DNA of 7,508 nucleotides, from positions 1 through 7,508 of the forward strand of contig CACZSC010000164.1 in NCBI GenBank assembly GCA_902783755.1, in the 5' to 3' direction. The DNA comes from an uncultured Ruminococcus sp. GTDB taxonomy: Bacteria; Bacillota; Clostridia; Oscillospirales; CAG-272. Under the pieces are notes generated by a model, which did no database searches, had not been told where the DNA came from, and saw only the letters and a list, made by a program, of their open reading frames with translations. The position numbers were made by a program, and so were the translations under genes. Each line of letters starts with the position of its first letter. Position 1 is the first letter of the stretch. Below, piece by piece: positions 1 to 6,375 of this stretch.

Positions 1-1122
1 GAGGTCATCGATGAAGGCGAGCCGGTAAAGACAGAGGAAATGTGGGAGATCCACAGACCGGCGCCTACCTATGAGAACCAGTCAGTGGAGACTGAGCTCC
101 TGGAGACCGGGATCAAGGTCATCGACCTGATCTGCCCTTATACCAAGGGAGGTAAAGTCGGACTGTTCGGAGGAGCGGGAGTCGGGAAGACCGTCCTCAT
201 CCAGGAACTGATCCACAATGTTGCCACCCAGCACGGCGGTTATTCCGTATTCACTGGAGTCGGCGAGCGTTCCAGGGAAGGCAACGACCTTTACAACGAG
301 ATGAAGGAATCCGGTGTCCTTTCGAAAACGGCACTTGTGTACGGACAGATGAACGAGCCACCGGGAGCCAGAATGAGGGTCGGTCTCACCGGCCTTACCA
401 TGGCTGAGTATTTCAGGGACCGTGAGAACCAGGACGTGCTTCTGTTCATAGACAATATATTCAGATTCACCCAGGCGGGGTCCGAAGTCTCGGCCCTTCT
501 CGGCAGGATGCCGAGCGCCGTGGGGTACCAGCCCACACTTGCAAATGAGATGGGCGAACTGCAGGAGAGGATAACATCGACGAAGAAGGGCTCCATAACC
601 TCGATACAGGCAGTCTATGTGCCTGCCGACGACTATACGGACCCGGCTCCCGCCACGACTTTCGCTCATCTGGACGCTACCACGGCCCTGAGCCGTTCCA
701 TAGCTTCGATGGGCATCTACCCTGCGGTGGATCCCCTTGAATCCAGTTCTAGGATCCTTTCTCCCGAAATAGTTGGGGAACAGCATTACCGCGTCGCGCG
801 TGAAGTCCAGAGGATCCTGCAGAGATACAAGGAACTGCAGGACATCATCGCCATCATGGGCATGGACGAGCTGTCGGAAGAGGACAAGAAGACGGTCATC
901 CGTGCGAGAAAGGTCCAGAGATTCATGTCTCAGGCGCTGTTCGTCGCATCGGCGTTCAACGGGCTCCCGGGCCAGTACGTTCCGCTCAAGGAGACCATAA
1001 GAGGGTTCTCAGATATCATTGAGGGCAAGTGCGACGATATCCCGGAAAGCTATTTCCTGTTTATCGGCACCATAGACGAAGCATACGAGAAATTCAGGAA
1101 TGCCAATAAGGACAAGGAATAG
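1..1122 (+). CDS. atpD: F-type ATP synthase subunit beta (5'-partial)
   Basis: This is the catalytic beta subunit of the F1 headpiece, which makes or hydrolyses ATP at the alpha/beta interfaces on the cytoplasmic side of the membrane. The frame is open from base 1 (EVIDEGEPVKTEE before the first ATG at 40), so the gene enters from the left. 373 codons are present, and roughly 90 N-terminal residues are missing compared with the usual 460-470. Visible motifs are the Walker A loop GGAGVGKT (from about base 172), the Walker B region DVLLFIDNIFRFTQAG, the segment GYQPTLANEMGELQERI, the family signature PAVDPLESSS and the C-terminal DELSEED loop (MDELSEEDK). All catalytic landmarks are intact. It ends eight bases before atpC, as expected for the tail of an atp operon. 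Identification is essentially certain. Confidence 0.98.
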   Translation, partial: EVIDEGEPVKTEEMWEIHRPAPTYENQSVETELLETGIKVIDLICPYTKGGKVGLFGGAGVGKTVLIQELIHNVATQHGGYSVFTGVGERSREGNDLYNEMKESGVLSKTALVYGQMNEPPGARMRVGLTGLTMAEYFRDRENQDVLLFIDNIFRFTQAGSEVSALLGRMPSAVGYQPTLANEMGELQERITSTKKGSITSIQAVYVPADDYTDPAPATTFAHLDATTALSRSIASMGIYPAVDPLESSSRILSPEIVGEQHYRVAREVQRILQRYKELQDIIAIMGMDELSEEDKKTVIRARKVQRFMSQALFVASAFNGLPGQYVPLKETIRGFSDIIEGKCDDIPESYFLFIGTIDEAYEKFRNANKDKE

Positions 1123-1130
1123 ATATTATT

Positions 1131-1403
1131 ATGAAGACTTTTCCTTTGAGCATAGCGTCGCCGGACGGGATAGTTTTCAGCGGTGACGTTTACCAGCTGT
1201 CCGTAAGGGGGATCGCCGGTGAACTGGCCATCCTTGCGGGTCATATCCCTTTTGTCACTGCCCTCGCAGACGGCGAGTGCAGGATCTACTGCGGGGAAGA
1301 CGATAACAGTATAAAGAGAGCTCACGTGACGAGCGGCATGCTCATAGTCTCGAAAGAGAAGACTCGCCTTCTTACTTCTGATTTTGAATGGAAAAACGAA
1401 TAA
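1131..1403 (+). CDS. atpC: F-type ATP synthase epsilon subunit, short form without C-terminal domain
   Basis: The epsilon subunit belongs to the F1 central stalk. It couples gamma to the c-ring, and in many bacteria its C-terminal helices inhibit ATP hydrolysis. The 90-residue product matches only the N-terminal beta-sandwich: an opening like FPLSIASPDGIVFSGDVYQLSV, then GIAGELAILAGHIPFVTAL, a basic/acidic strand region, and MLIVSKEKTRLLTSDFEW. Typical epsilon subunits are about 130-140 residues, so the two-helix C-terminal domain is absent. This is unlikely to be a frameshift, because an intrinsic terminator begins seven bases after the stop and leaves no room for a lost domain. The ATG at 1131 follows a weak AAGGA overlapping the atpD end, so expression is probably coupled to atpD. 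Epsilon subunits lacking this domain are known in some lineages, such as Chlorobium. Confidence 0.93.
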   Translation: MKTFPLSIASPDGIVFSGDVYQLSVRGIAGELAILAGHIPFVTALADGECRIYCGEDDNSIKRAHVTSGMLIVSKEKTRLLTSDFEWKNE

Positions 1404-1409
1404 ATGTAA

Positions 1410-1436
1410 AAAAACCGGGCGGCCTGTCCGGTTTTT
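1410..1436 (+). terminator. Intrinsic terminator of the atp operon
   Basis: AAAAACCGG (1410-1418) pairs perfectly with CCGGTTTTT (1428-1436) around a nine-base loop. The 3' arm itself supplies the T-run. It lies directly after the atpC stop, so it ends the ATP synthase operon. Confidence 0.9.
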
Positions 1437-1475
1437 CCATAATAGATATTTCTGCCGCATGTACCGATACCGTCC

Positions 1476-1505
1476 TTGCGTACTTAAGGTCCCGTATGGT
1501 ATAAT
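1476..1505 (+). promoter_or_regulatory. Extended -10 sigma-A-type promoter for the 3D-protein/serine hydrolase unit
   Basis: There is a perfect TATAAT at 1500-1505 preceded by TGG (1497-1499), an extended -10. A partial -35, TTGCGT (1476-1481), lies 18 bases upstream of the -10. The expected start is about 1511-1513, giving a leader of roughly 47 bases. It sits between the atp terminator and the next gene, so this unit is transcribed independently. The rest of the 1404-1558 gap shows nothing else convincing. Confidence 0.8.
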
Positions 1506-1558
1506 CTGCAGAGAAGAGGAACACATTTGATGACCGTTGCCGGGGAAAGGGGACTGCA

Positions 1559-2911
1559 TTGGATAACGAAAAGATGAACAGAGAGTTAGAAAATGATATG
1601 ACAGCAGAAAACACGGCGGAGGAAGAGATCCCCGAAGCGCCGCAGGAAGTTTATGAAGCGGAATCCGGAGAATATTCGGATCTTGGGAACGGACCTGATG
1701 ACGGTGAGTATCCGGAGCCTGAAGAAACCGGTGCCTCGGAAGAGCCTGACAGCCACGAGATCAGCGAGAGCGACATAGAGTCGGCGGCAAAGGACTATTT
1801 CTCAGAAATGTACAGTGAAGAGGAGATAGCCGAGGTCGCAAAGAAGCTTGAGGACACCGCATCAGACATATCGATTGATGAGCCCATAAAGACCAGATCT
1901 CCCGAGCAGAACAGAAACGTCGAGAACGGCATACCTGCCATCCACGCCGAGACGCCCGAGCCGGAGCAAGCAAACGAACCTGAGAAGGATGATAAGAAAA
2001 AGTCTGACAACAAGGCATTCTGGCTTATGATATGCGCGATACTTGTTCTGCTTGCCGTGGCAGCCATCGTAATATTCCAGGGTTCCAATCTCGGTATCAA
2101 GAAGTCAGACTACGTCTCACCCGACAAGACGCTGGATTCCCAGGAGCTGCCGGAAGTGACCGAACCTGTTGCGCTTTACAACGTTGAGATCGACTTCTAC
2201 GACAGGAGCGATATCTCCGTTTTCACAAAGGAAATGAAGCTTTCCGACCTGCTGGAGACCATCGGTTGCGTTCTTGCAGACGACGAGGTCCCGTCAGTTC
2301 CTCTCGATACCGTCATTTCAGCAGATACCAGGGTCACTGTGGAAAAGCACAAGACGGAGATCCTGACCGTTGAAGAGGAGATCCCCTTCGAAAAAGAAGT
2401 GAAGGAGACTGACCTCATAATGAAAGGGACTGCTAAGACCATCCAGGAAGGGAAGAACGGCAAGTCAAAAACAGAATACAGGATAGAATACGTAAACGGC
2501 AAGGAAGTCTCACGGGAGAAGATCTCATACGAGGTGACCGAGCCCGCCGTGAACGAGATATATGAGTATGGCGTGGGAGGCACGATAGTAGGTAACGACG
2601 GGAAGACCTATACATATTCGATCAGGAAAATCGTGACGGCTACCCATTACCATATTCCCGGACCCACGTATTTCGGAAGGGAGGCCGATGAGACGGTCAT
2701 CGCAGTCGACAGTTCTGTGATACCGCTCGGAACGAGGCTGTACGTAAAGAACGCGAGATTCGATTTCGGACTGAGGACGGCTGCCGACGTGGGATCCATA
2801 AAGGGAGATACCATCGCTATCTGGCTGTCACCGAGCAATTACCAGTACGCCGCCTTTGCAGCATCCGGATACGTTTATGACATGGAGATTTACTACATCG
2901 ATGGACAGTAA
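1559..2911 (+). CDS. Membrane-anchored DUF348-G5-3D domain protein (YabE-like), TTG start
   Basis: This is a 450-residue protein of the YabE type. Residues 1-152 form an acidic, low-complexity cytoplasmic tail ending in a basic patch (KDDKKKSDNK). Residues about 154-174 are a single hydrophobic helix, which with the positive-inside rule gives N-in, C-out topology. Then come a DUF348-like region (about 205-265), a G5 domain (about 265-340: EEEIPFEKEV, KGTAKTIQEGKNG, YEVTEP) and a C-terminal 3D/double-psi barrel domain (about 357-447: AVDSSVIPLGTRLYV, AADVGSIKGD). Family members act on or bind peptidoglycan outside the cell. Two of the three name-giving aspartates are present (D384, D410). The third position reads IAIW instead of the usual IDV-type strand, so catalytic activity is doubtful. 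I chose TTG at 1559 because AAAGGGG (1546-1552) lies six bases upstream. ATG at 1574 is the alternative and would remove only five residues. Confidence 0.85.
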   Translation: MDNEKMNRELENDMTAENTAEEEIPEAPQEVYEAESGEYSDLGNGPDDGEYPEPEETGASEEPDSHEISESDIESAAKDYFSEMYSEEEIAEVAKKLEDTASDISIDEPIKTRSPEQNRNVENGIPAIHAETPEPEQANEPEKDDKKKSDNKAFWLMICAILVLLAVAAIVIFQGSNLGIKKSDYVSPDKTLDSQELPEVTEPVALYNVEIDFYDRSDISVFTKEMKLSDLLETIGCVLADDEVPSVPLDTVISADTRVTVEKHKTEILTVEEEIPFEKEVKETDLIMKGTAKTIQEGKNGKSKTEYRIEYVNGKEVSREKISYEVTEPAVNEIYEYGVGGTIVGNDGKTYTYSIRKIVTATHYHIPGPTYFGREADETVIAVDSSVIPLGTRLYVKNARFDFGLRTAADVGSIKGDTIAIWLSPSNYQYAAFAASGYVYDMEIYYIDGQ

Positions 2912-4052
2912 GTACGATTTCAGTACCCTGAGAGACTTTCAGGAAAGCCTTCTGACGTTCAAGGTCCCGATCCCCGGCAACCAGTGTATCGCGACCGAGG
3001 GATACGGCGAGATATACAGTCATGTATGCGGATACGCCGACCTGGAAAAGCAGCAGCCCCTCAAAGGGGACGAGCTGTATTTCCTGTGGTCAGCCACCAA
3101 ACCTGTAACGGTGTCCCTGGCGCTGCGGCTCTTTGAGGAGAACAGGTTCAGGATGAACGATCCGCTTTACGAGTACATCCCGGAATACAGGAACATGTAC
3201 GTCAGAAAGATGATCGACGGCAGGGAAGAGATCCTTCCCGTCTCATCCGACATACTCATATGGCAGCTGTTCAACATGACAGCGGGCATCGACTATGAAG
3301 TCAATACCCCGGCCGTTCATGAAGTCAGGGAAAGGACCGGAGGAAGATGCCCGACCGTTGAGACAGTCAGGGCTTTCGCCAAAAGGCCTCTCGCTTCCGA
3401 GCCGGGTGCCTACTGGTGCTACGGGCTGTGCCACGACGTGATCGGTGCGCTCATAGAGATATGGTCCGGTAAAAAGCTCCGGGACTACGCGAAAGAGGTC
3501 CTCTTCGAGCCCCTCGGGATGAATGAGACATCATACGGTTACTCAGCGGAGCAGAAAGACAGGATAACGGCACAATTTTCATACAGATACGATACCGAAA
3601 CGGTGACCAGGACCAATAATACGGTCAACCTCATACTGGGACCGGATTACGATTCAGGAGGAGCCGGGATGGTATCCAGCCTGAAAGACTTTTCGAAGTT
3701 CGCAGCTGTCATGGCAAATCACGGCTCTGCGGAAAACGGGTACCGTTTCCTGATGCCGGAAACGGTCGATATGCTCAGGACAAACACTCTGACGAAGCAG
3801 GAAGCCGAGTCGTTCTGCTGGGAACAGCATAAAGGATACGGATACGGTTACGGGGTAAGGACGAGACTTCCGTCGCCTGAGGATGACGACCTTGATTTCG
3901 GGTGGGGAGGCGCCGCCGGCGCTATCCTGCTCATGGACTGTGACAGAAAGATGTCTCTCGTATATCTGCAGCATCTCCTCAACAATCCCGAAGACCACAC
4001 CTTTACGGGAATGAGGGACAGATTCTACGAATCTGTAAGAAAACAGAAATAG
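2901..4052 (+). CDS. Serine hydrolase, beta-lactamase/PBP-like fold (class C family)
   Basis: This is a 383-residue member of the PF00144-type serine hydrolase family (esterases, D-peptidases, class C beta-lactamase relatives). The nucleophile motif is SATK (S64, K67). The second motif is YGLCHD (Y174, H178) in place of the classical YxN, and the third is GWGG (334-337) in place of the HTG/KTG triad. EPLGMNETSYG at about 203-213 is also typical. There is no signal peptide or membrane helix, so it is predicted cytoplasmic, and its substrate cannot be inferred. ATG at 2901 is preferred. It overlaps the upstream gene by 11 bases, with a GGAG at 2884-2887 (rather distant), which suggests translational coupling. 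A frame-compatible ATG at 2856 would add 15 residues and deepen the overlap, so it is less likely. The gene ends just before the shared palindromic terminator. Confidence 0.85.
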   Translation: MDSKYDFSTLRDFQESLLTFKVPIPGNQCIATEGYGEIYSHVCGYADLEKQQPLKGDELYFLWSATKPVTVSLALRLFEENRFRMNDPLYEYIPEYRNMYVRKMIDGREEILPVSSDILIWQLFNMTAGIDYEVNTPAVHEVRERTGGRCPTVETVRAFAKRPLASEPGAYWCYGLCHDVIGALIEIWSGKKLRDYAKEVLFEPLGMNETSYGYSAEQKDRITAQFSYRYDTETVTRTNNTVNLILGPDYDSGGAGMVSSLKDFSKFAAVMANHGSAENGYRFLMPETVDMLRTNTLTKQEAESFCWEQHKGYGYGYGVRTRLPSPEDDDLDFGWGGAAGAILLMDCDRKMSLVYLQHLLNNPEDHTFTGMRDRFYESVRKQK

Positions 4053-4053
4053 A

Positions 4054-4075
4054 AAAAGCACCCTAGGGTGCTTTT
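4054..4075. terminator. Bidirectional palindromic terminator between convergent units
   Basis: The arms AAAAGCACCC (4054-4063) and GGGTGCTTTT (4066-4075) form a perfect 22-base palindrome with T-runs on both strands. It begins one base after the serine hydrolase stop and 20 bases after the rplA stop (reading minus), so it can terminate both convergent units. Confidence 0.92.
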
Positions 4076-4095
4076 CCTTATGCAAATACAGTTTA

Positions 4096-4788
4096 TCAGC
4101 CAAGTTTAGCGGCATTCACTTTTATGCCGGGGCCCATTGTGGAAGCTATGACGCAGCTCTTGATGTACTGACCTTTTGCTGCAGCCGGCTTAGCTTTGAT
4201 GACAGCACCCAGAAGAGTGCTGAAGTTCTCGGACAGTTTCTCTGTTCCGAAGGAAGCTTTGCCGATGGGGCAGTGGATGATGTTGGTCTTGTCAAGTCTG
4301 TACTCGATCTTACCTGCTTTAGCTTCTGTAACAGCTCTGCCGACGTCCATGGTCACTGTTCCGGCCTTCGGGTTAGGCATGAGTCCCTTAGGACCGAGCA
4401 CTCTACCGAGTCTACCGATCGTACCCATCATGTCGGGAGTTGCTATGACTACGTCGAAATCGAACCAGTTTTCTTTCTGGATCTTTTCAACGAGATCCAT
4501 TTCGCCTACATATTCAGCTCCTGCCTCGCGTGCTGCATCAGCCTTCTCGCCTTTAGCGAACACAAGGACGCGGACCTTTTTACCAGTTCCGTGAGGAAGG
4601 ACCACGGCGCCTCTGACCTGCTGGTCAGCATGTCTGGAGTCAACGCCGAGTCTGATGTGCACTTCGATGGTCTCATCGAATTTTGCCTTGGATGTCTGGC
4701 ATACCAGATCCATAGCCTCTGTGGTATCGTAAAGCTTGCTCTTTTCGATAAGCTTCTTGCTGTCTACGTATTTCTTACCTTTAAACAT
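4096..4788 (-). CDS. rplA: 50S ribosomal protein L1
   Basis: L1 binds 23S rRNA helices 76-78 and forms the mobile L1 stalk that helps release E-site tRNA. In many bacteria it also represses the rplK-rplA mRNA. The 230-residue product has the usual length and hallmarks: an opening like MFKGKKYVDSKKLIEKS, VRGAVVLPHGTGKKVRVLVF at about 58-77, and LGRVLGPKGLMPNPKAGTVT in the central domain, ending near TMGPGIKVNAAKLG. The ATG lies 13 bases after the rplK stop. The Shine-Dalgarno is an unusually G-rich AAGGGGGG that overlaps the rplK stop codon, so the two genes are tightly coupled. rplJ and rplL, which follow rplA in most bacteria, are absent here: the gene runs straight into a terminator. Confidence 0.98.
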   Translation of the reverse strand: MFKGKKYVDSKKLIEKSKLYDTTEAMDLVCQTSKAKFDETIEVHIRLGVDSRHADQQVRGAVVLPHGTGKKVRVLVFAKGEKADAAREAGAEYVGEMDLVEKIQKENWFDFDVVIATPDMMGTIGRLGRVLGPKGLMPNPKAGTVTMDVGRAVTEAKAGKIEYRLDKTNIIHCPIGKASFGTEKLSENFSTLLGAVIKAKPAAAKGQYIKSCVIASTMGPGIKVNAAKLG

Positions 4789-4801
4789 TGTCGAGCCCCC
4801 C

Positions 4802-5227
4802 TTATTCTTCTACCACAACGCCCATGGAACGTGCGGTGCCTGCGATCATGCTCATAGCTGCCTCGATGGAGCCTGCATTGAGGTCTTTCATCTTGGTCTC
4901 GGCGATCTGGCGGACCTGATCCTTCTTGATCGTTGCGACTTTTGTCTTGTTCGGTGTGGGGGATGCTGTCTCGATACCGCAGGCCTTCTTGATCAGAACG
5001 GGTGCGGGAGGAGTCTTGGTGATGAATGTGAACGAACGGTCTGCATATACTGTGATAACGACAGGGATGATCAGACCGATGTCATTCTTTGTTCTTTCAT
5101 TGAATTCCTTTGTGAAGTTAGGAATCGCGACGCCGTAAGCACCGAGTGCGGGACCTACAGGCGGCTGGGGTGTAGCTTTCCCGGCGGGAAGCTGGAGCTT
5201 GATATAGCCTATGATTTTCTTTGCCAT
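4802..5227 (-). CDS. rplK: 50S ribosomal protein L11
   Basis: L11 binds the GTPase-associated region of 23S rRNA together with the L10/L7/L12 stalk base, and contributes to factor binding and RelA activation. The 141-residue product has family length and the conserved blocks KLQLPAGKATPQPPVGPALG, IIPVVITVYADRSFTFITKTPPAPVLIKKA, QIAETKMKDLNAGSIEAAMSMIAGTARSMG. The prolines of the N-terminal helix that contact thiostrepton in other species are present. The segment after PALG reads AYGVAIPNFTKEFN, where many L11 proteins have QHGVNIMxFCKxFN, a modest divergence. GGAGG (5242-5238 on the minus strand) lies ten bases before the ATG and directly follows the probable L1-binding hairpin. Confidence 0.98.
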   Translation of the reverse strand: MAKKIIGYIKLQLPAGKATPQPPVGPALGAYGVAIPNFTKEFNERTKNDIGLIIPVVITVYADRSFTFITKTPPAPVLIKKACGIETASPTPNKTKVATIKKDQVRQIAETKMKDLNAGSIEAAMSMIAGTARSMGVVVEE

Positions 5228-5246
5228 TAGATAAATACCTCCATAT

Positions 5247-5290
5247 GTGGTTACTGACGGGAAACATCAAAGAATTTATTTCCCTCCCAC
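5247..5290 (-). promoter_or_regulatory. Probable L1-binding autoregulatory leader of rplK-rplA
   Basis: Read on the minus strand, GTGGGAGGGAAA (5290-5279) faces TTTCCCGTCAGTAACCAC (5264-5247). GTGG pairs with CCAC and GGGAAA with TTTCCC, with an asymmetric internal loop (GA against GTCAGTAA) between them. This closely mimics the L1 site of 23S rRNA, where GUGGGAGG faces a strand ending AAAUACCAC. The helix ends four bases before the GGAGG of rplK, so L1 binding would block initiation. This is the known logic of L1 autogenous control. A second small hairpin, GTGCG/CGCAC with an eight-base loop (5313-5296), lies just upstream and has no T-run. The resemblance is seen directly; binding is inferred. 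Confidence 0.75.
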
Positions 5291-5334
5291 GATGAGTGCG
5301 TTAGTGCACGCACAATGCATGAAATTGAAAGCAA

Positions 5335-5883
5335 TCAGTTTTTGGAAATCTCAATCATCTTCCTGTCAAGTACGGCATCCAGATCTGCACCGATCGTCTT
5401 GATACCGACCGTGACTTCTCCGGTCTCCTCGTTGAACGCTTTGAGCGTTCCGGAGAATCCGCGGAAAGGCCCGTCGATGATGTTGACGAAGTCTCCGATA
5501 CTGAATGCGGGACCGGACGAAACACCGGCTGTTTCCTTGAGCATCGATGCGGCTTCGTCTTCGGTAAGCGGGACCGGTTTGGATCCCGGGCCTACGAATC
5601 CCGTAACGCCGCGGATGTTTCTCACGACATGCCACGTTTCATCGGACATGACCATCTTTATGAACACATAAGACGGGAAGAGTTTGGACTCAACTTCTTT
5701 TTCCTTGCCACCATCGGATTCGACTATTATCTCAGTCGGGATCCTGATGTCGGTTATAACATCGCTGAGTTTTCTGTTTTCGATGATTTTTTCAAGGTTG
5801 GCTTTGACTTTGTTTTCATAGCCGGAGTAGGTATGCGCGACGTACCACTTCAAACCTTCATTCATCTCGTTGATATCGCTCAT
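5335..5883 (-). CDS. nusG: Transcription elongation/termination factor NusG
   Basis: NusG binds the RNA polymerase clamp through its NGN domain. It modulates pausing and, through its KOW domain, links polymerase to Rho or the ribosome. The 182-residue product starts at ATG 5883 with an AAGGA eight bases upstream. The NGN domain spans about residues 10-110 (LKWYVAHTYSGYENKVKANLEK, LFPSYVFIKMVMSDETWHVVRNIRGVTGFVG). The KOW domain spans about 126-180 (FSIGDFVNIIDGPFRGFSGTL, ending AVLDRKMIEISKN). The frame stays open upstream as far as 6060, but that part overlaps secE and lacks NusG similarity, so it is excluded. It lies 44 bases after secE in the classical secE-nusG-rplK-rplA order. Confidence 0.97.
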   Translation of the reverse strand: MSDINEMNEGLKWYVAHTYSGYENKVKANLEKIIENRKLSDVITDIRIPTEIIVESDGGKEKEVESKLFPSYVFIKMVMSDETWHVVRNIRGVTGFVGPGSKPVPLTEDEAASMLKETAGVSSGPAFSIGDFVNIIDGPFRGFSGTLKAFNEETGEVTVGIKTIGADLDAVLDRKMIEISKN

Positions 5884-5927
5884 TGTTATATCCTTCCGTA
5901 AAGGTTGCGTGTTTCGAACTTCAGGAC

Positions 5928-6206
5928 TCAGAACAGTTTGCCCAGGCCACTGATAGCGTTCGTGAACAAGAAGTCGAGCAAGCCAAGTGCAATCGCGATG
6001 ACGATGACAACCACGATAACGATTATCGAGTTGGTGCGCACTGATTTCCAGTTGGCCCATGAGATCTTCTTTGCTTCGGACTTAACAGATTTGAACCATC
6101 CGGTAATTCTTTTCCAAAGAGAGGGTTTGTCTTTTTTTGCTTTCTTCGGCTTTTCAGCCTTTGTCTTTTCAGCCTTTTCGACTGTCTTTACTTCTTTGTC
6201 AGACAT
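5928..6206 (-). CDS. secE: Preprotein translocase subunit SecE
   Basis: SecE is the essential clamp of the SecYEG channel in the cytoplasmic membrane. The 92-residue product has a Lys/Glu-rich N-terminal extension (about 1-30), the amphipathic cytoplasmic helix (about 31-53, WKRITGWFKSVKSEAKKISW) and one hydrophobic helix at about 60-82 (IIVIVVVIVIAIALGLLDFLF). The single membrane segment is the usual Firmicute form; the extension makes it longer than the roughly 60 residues common there. The hinge region, normally W-P-[ST], reads WANW, so the conserved proline is missing. AAAGGAG at 6220-6214 (minus) lies seven bases before the ATG. It lies between rpmG and nusG, the standard neighbourhood. 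Confidence 0.95.
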   Translation of the reverse strand: MSDKEVKTVEKAEKTKAEKPKKAKKDKPSLWKRITGWFKSVKSEAKKISWANWKSVRTNSIIVIVVVIVIAIALGLLDFLFTNAISGLGKLF

Positions 6207-6225
6207 TACTTTTCTCCTTTAAGAA

Positions 6226-6375
6226 TTACTTTGTTTCCCTGTGCAAAGTGTGTTTGTGGCAGAAACGGCAGTATTTATTGAGCTCGATCCTGTCGGGATT
6301 GTTCTTCTTGTTTTTCTTGGTATCGTAGTTGCGCTGTTTGCACTCACTGCAAGCCAATGTGATCTTAACTCTCAT
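6226..6375 (-). CDS. rpmG: 50S ribosomal protein L33 (zinc-binding form)
   Basis: This is a 49-residue protein found by translating the minus strand from ATG 6375 to TAA 6226. It begins MRVKITLACSECKQRNYDT and ends RFCHKHTLHRETK. It is the small large-subunit protein L33 at normal length. The two Cys pairs, CSEC (9-12) and CRFC (36-39), form the zinc ribbon of the C+ type, in contrast to the zinc-independent paralogues that lack the cysteines. AAGGAGGTG ends nine bases upstream of the ATG, a near-perfect Shine-Dalgarno. It is the first gene of the rpmG-secE-nusG-rplK-rplA unit, 19 bases ahead of secE. No tRNA-Trp gene lies between rpmG and secE, unlike in some Firmicutes. Confidence 0.97.
   Translation of the reverse strand: MRVKITLACSECKQRNYDTKKNKKNNPDRIELNKYCRFCHKHTLHRETK

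Noticed and set aside
82..786. Long minus-strand open frame opposite atpD
   Set aside because: It is a shadow of a strongly conserved gene; the translation resembles no protein and has no ribosome-binding site of note.
1530..1577. 15-codon ORF overlapping the start of the 3D-protein gene
   Set aside because: Only a distant AGAGGA precedes it and it is short; it is probably chance, although it overlaps the TTG start in another frame.
2856..2900. Earlier start for the serine hydrolase at ATG 2856
   Set aside because: It would make a 56-base overlap with the upstream gene and add residues with no family support.
4273..4857. Plus-strand open frames opposite rplA and rplK
   Set aside because: They are antisense to unmistakable ribosomal protein genes, Cys-rich and low in coherence, with no promoter seen.
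5884..6060. N-terminal extension of nusG by 59 codons
   Set aside because: It overlaps secE, shows no NusG similarity, and ATG 5883 has its own good ribosome-binding site and begins the normal family length.
6207..6225. tRNA-Trp between rpmG and secE, as in some Firmicutes
   Set aside because: Only 19 bases separate the genes.
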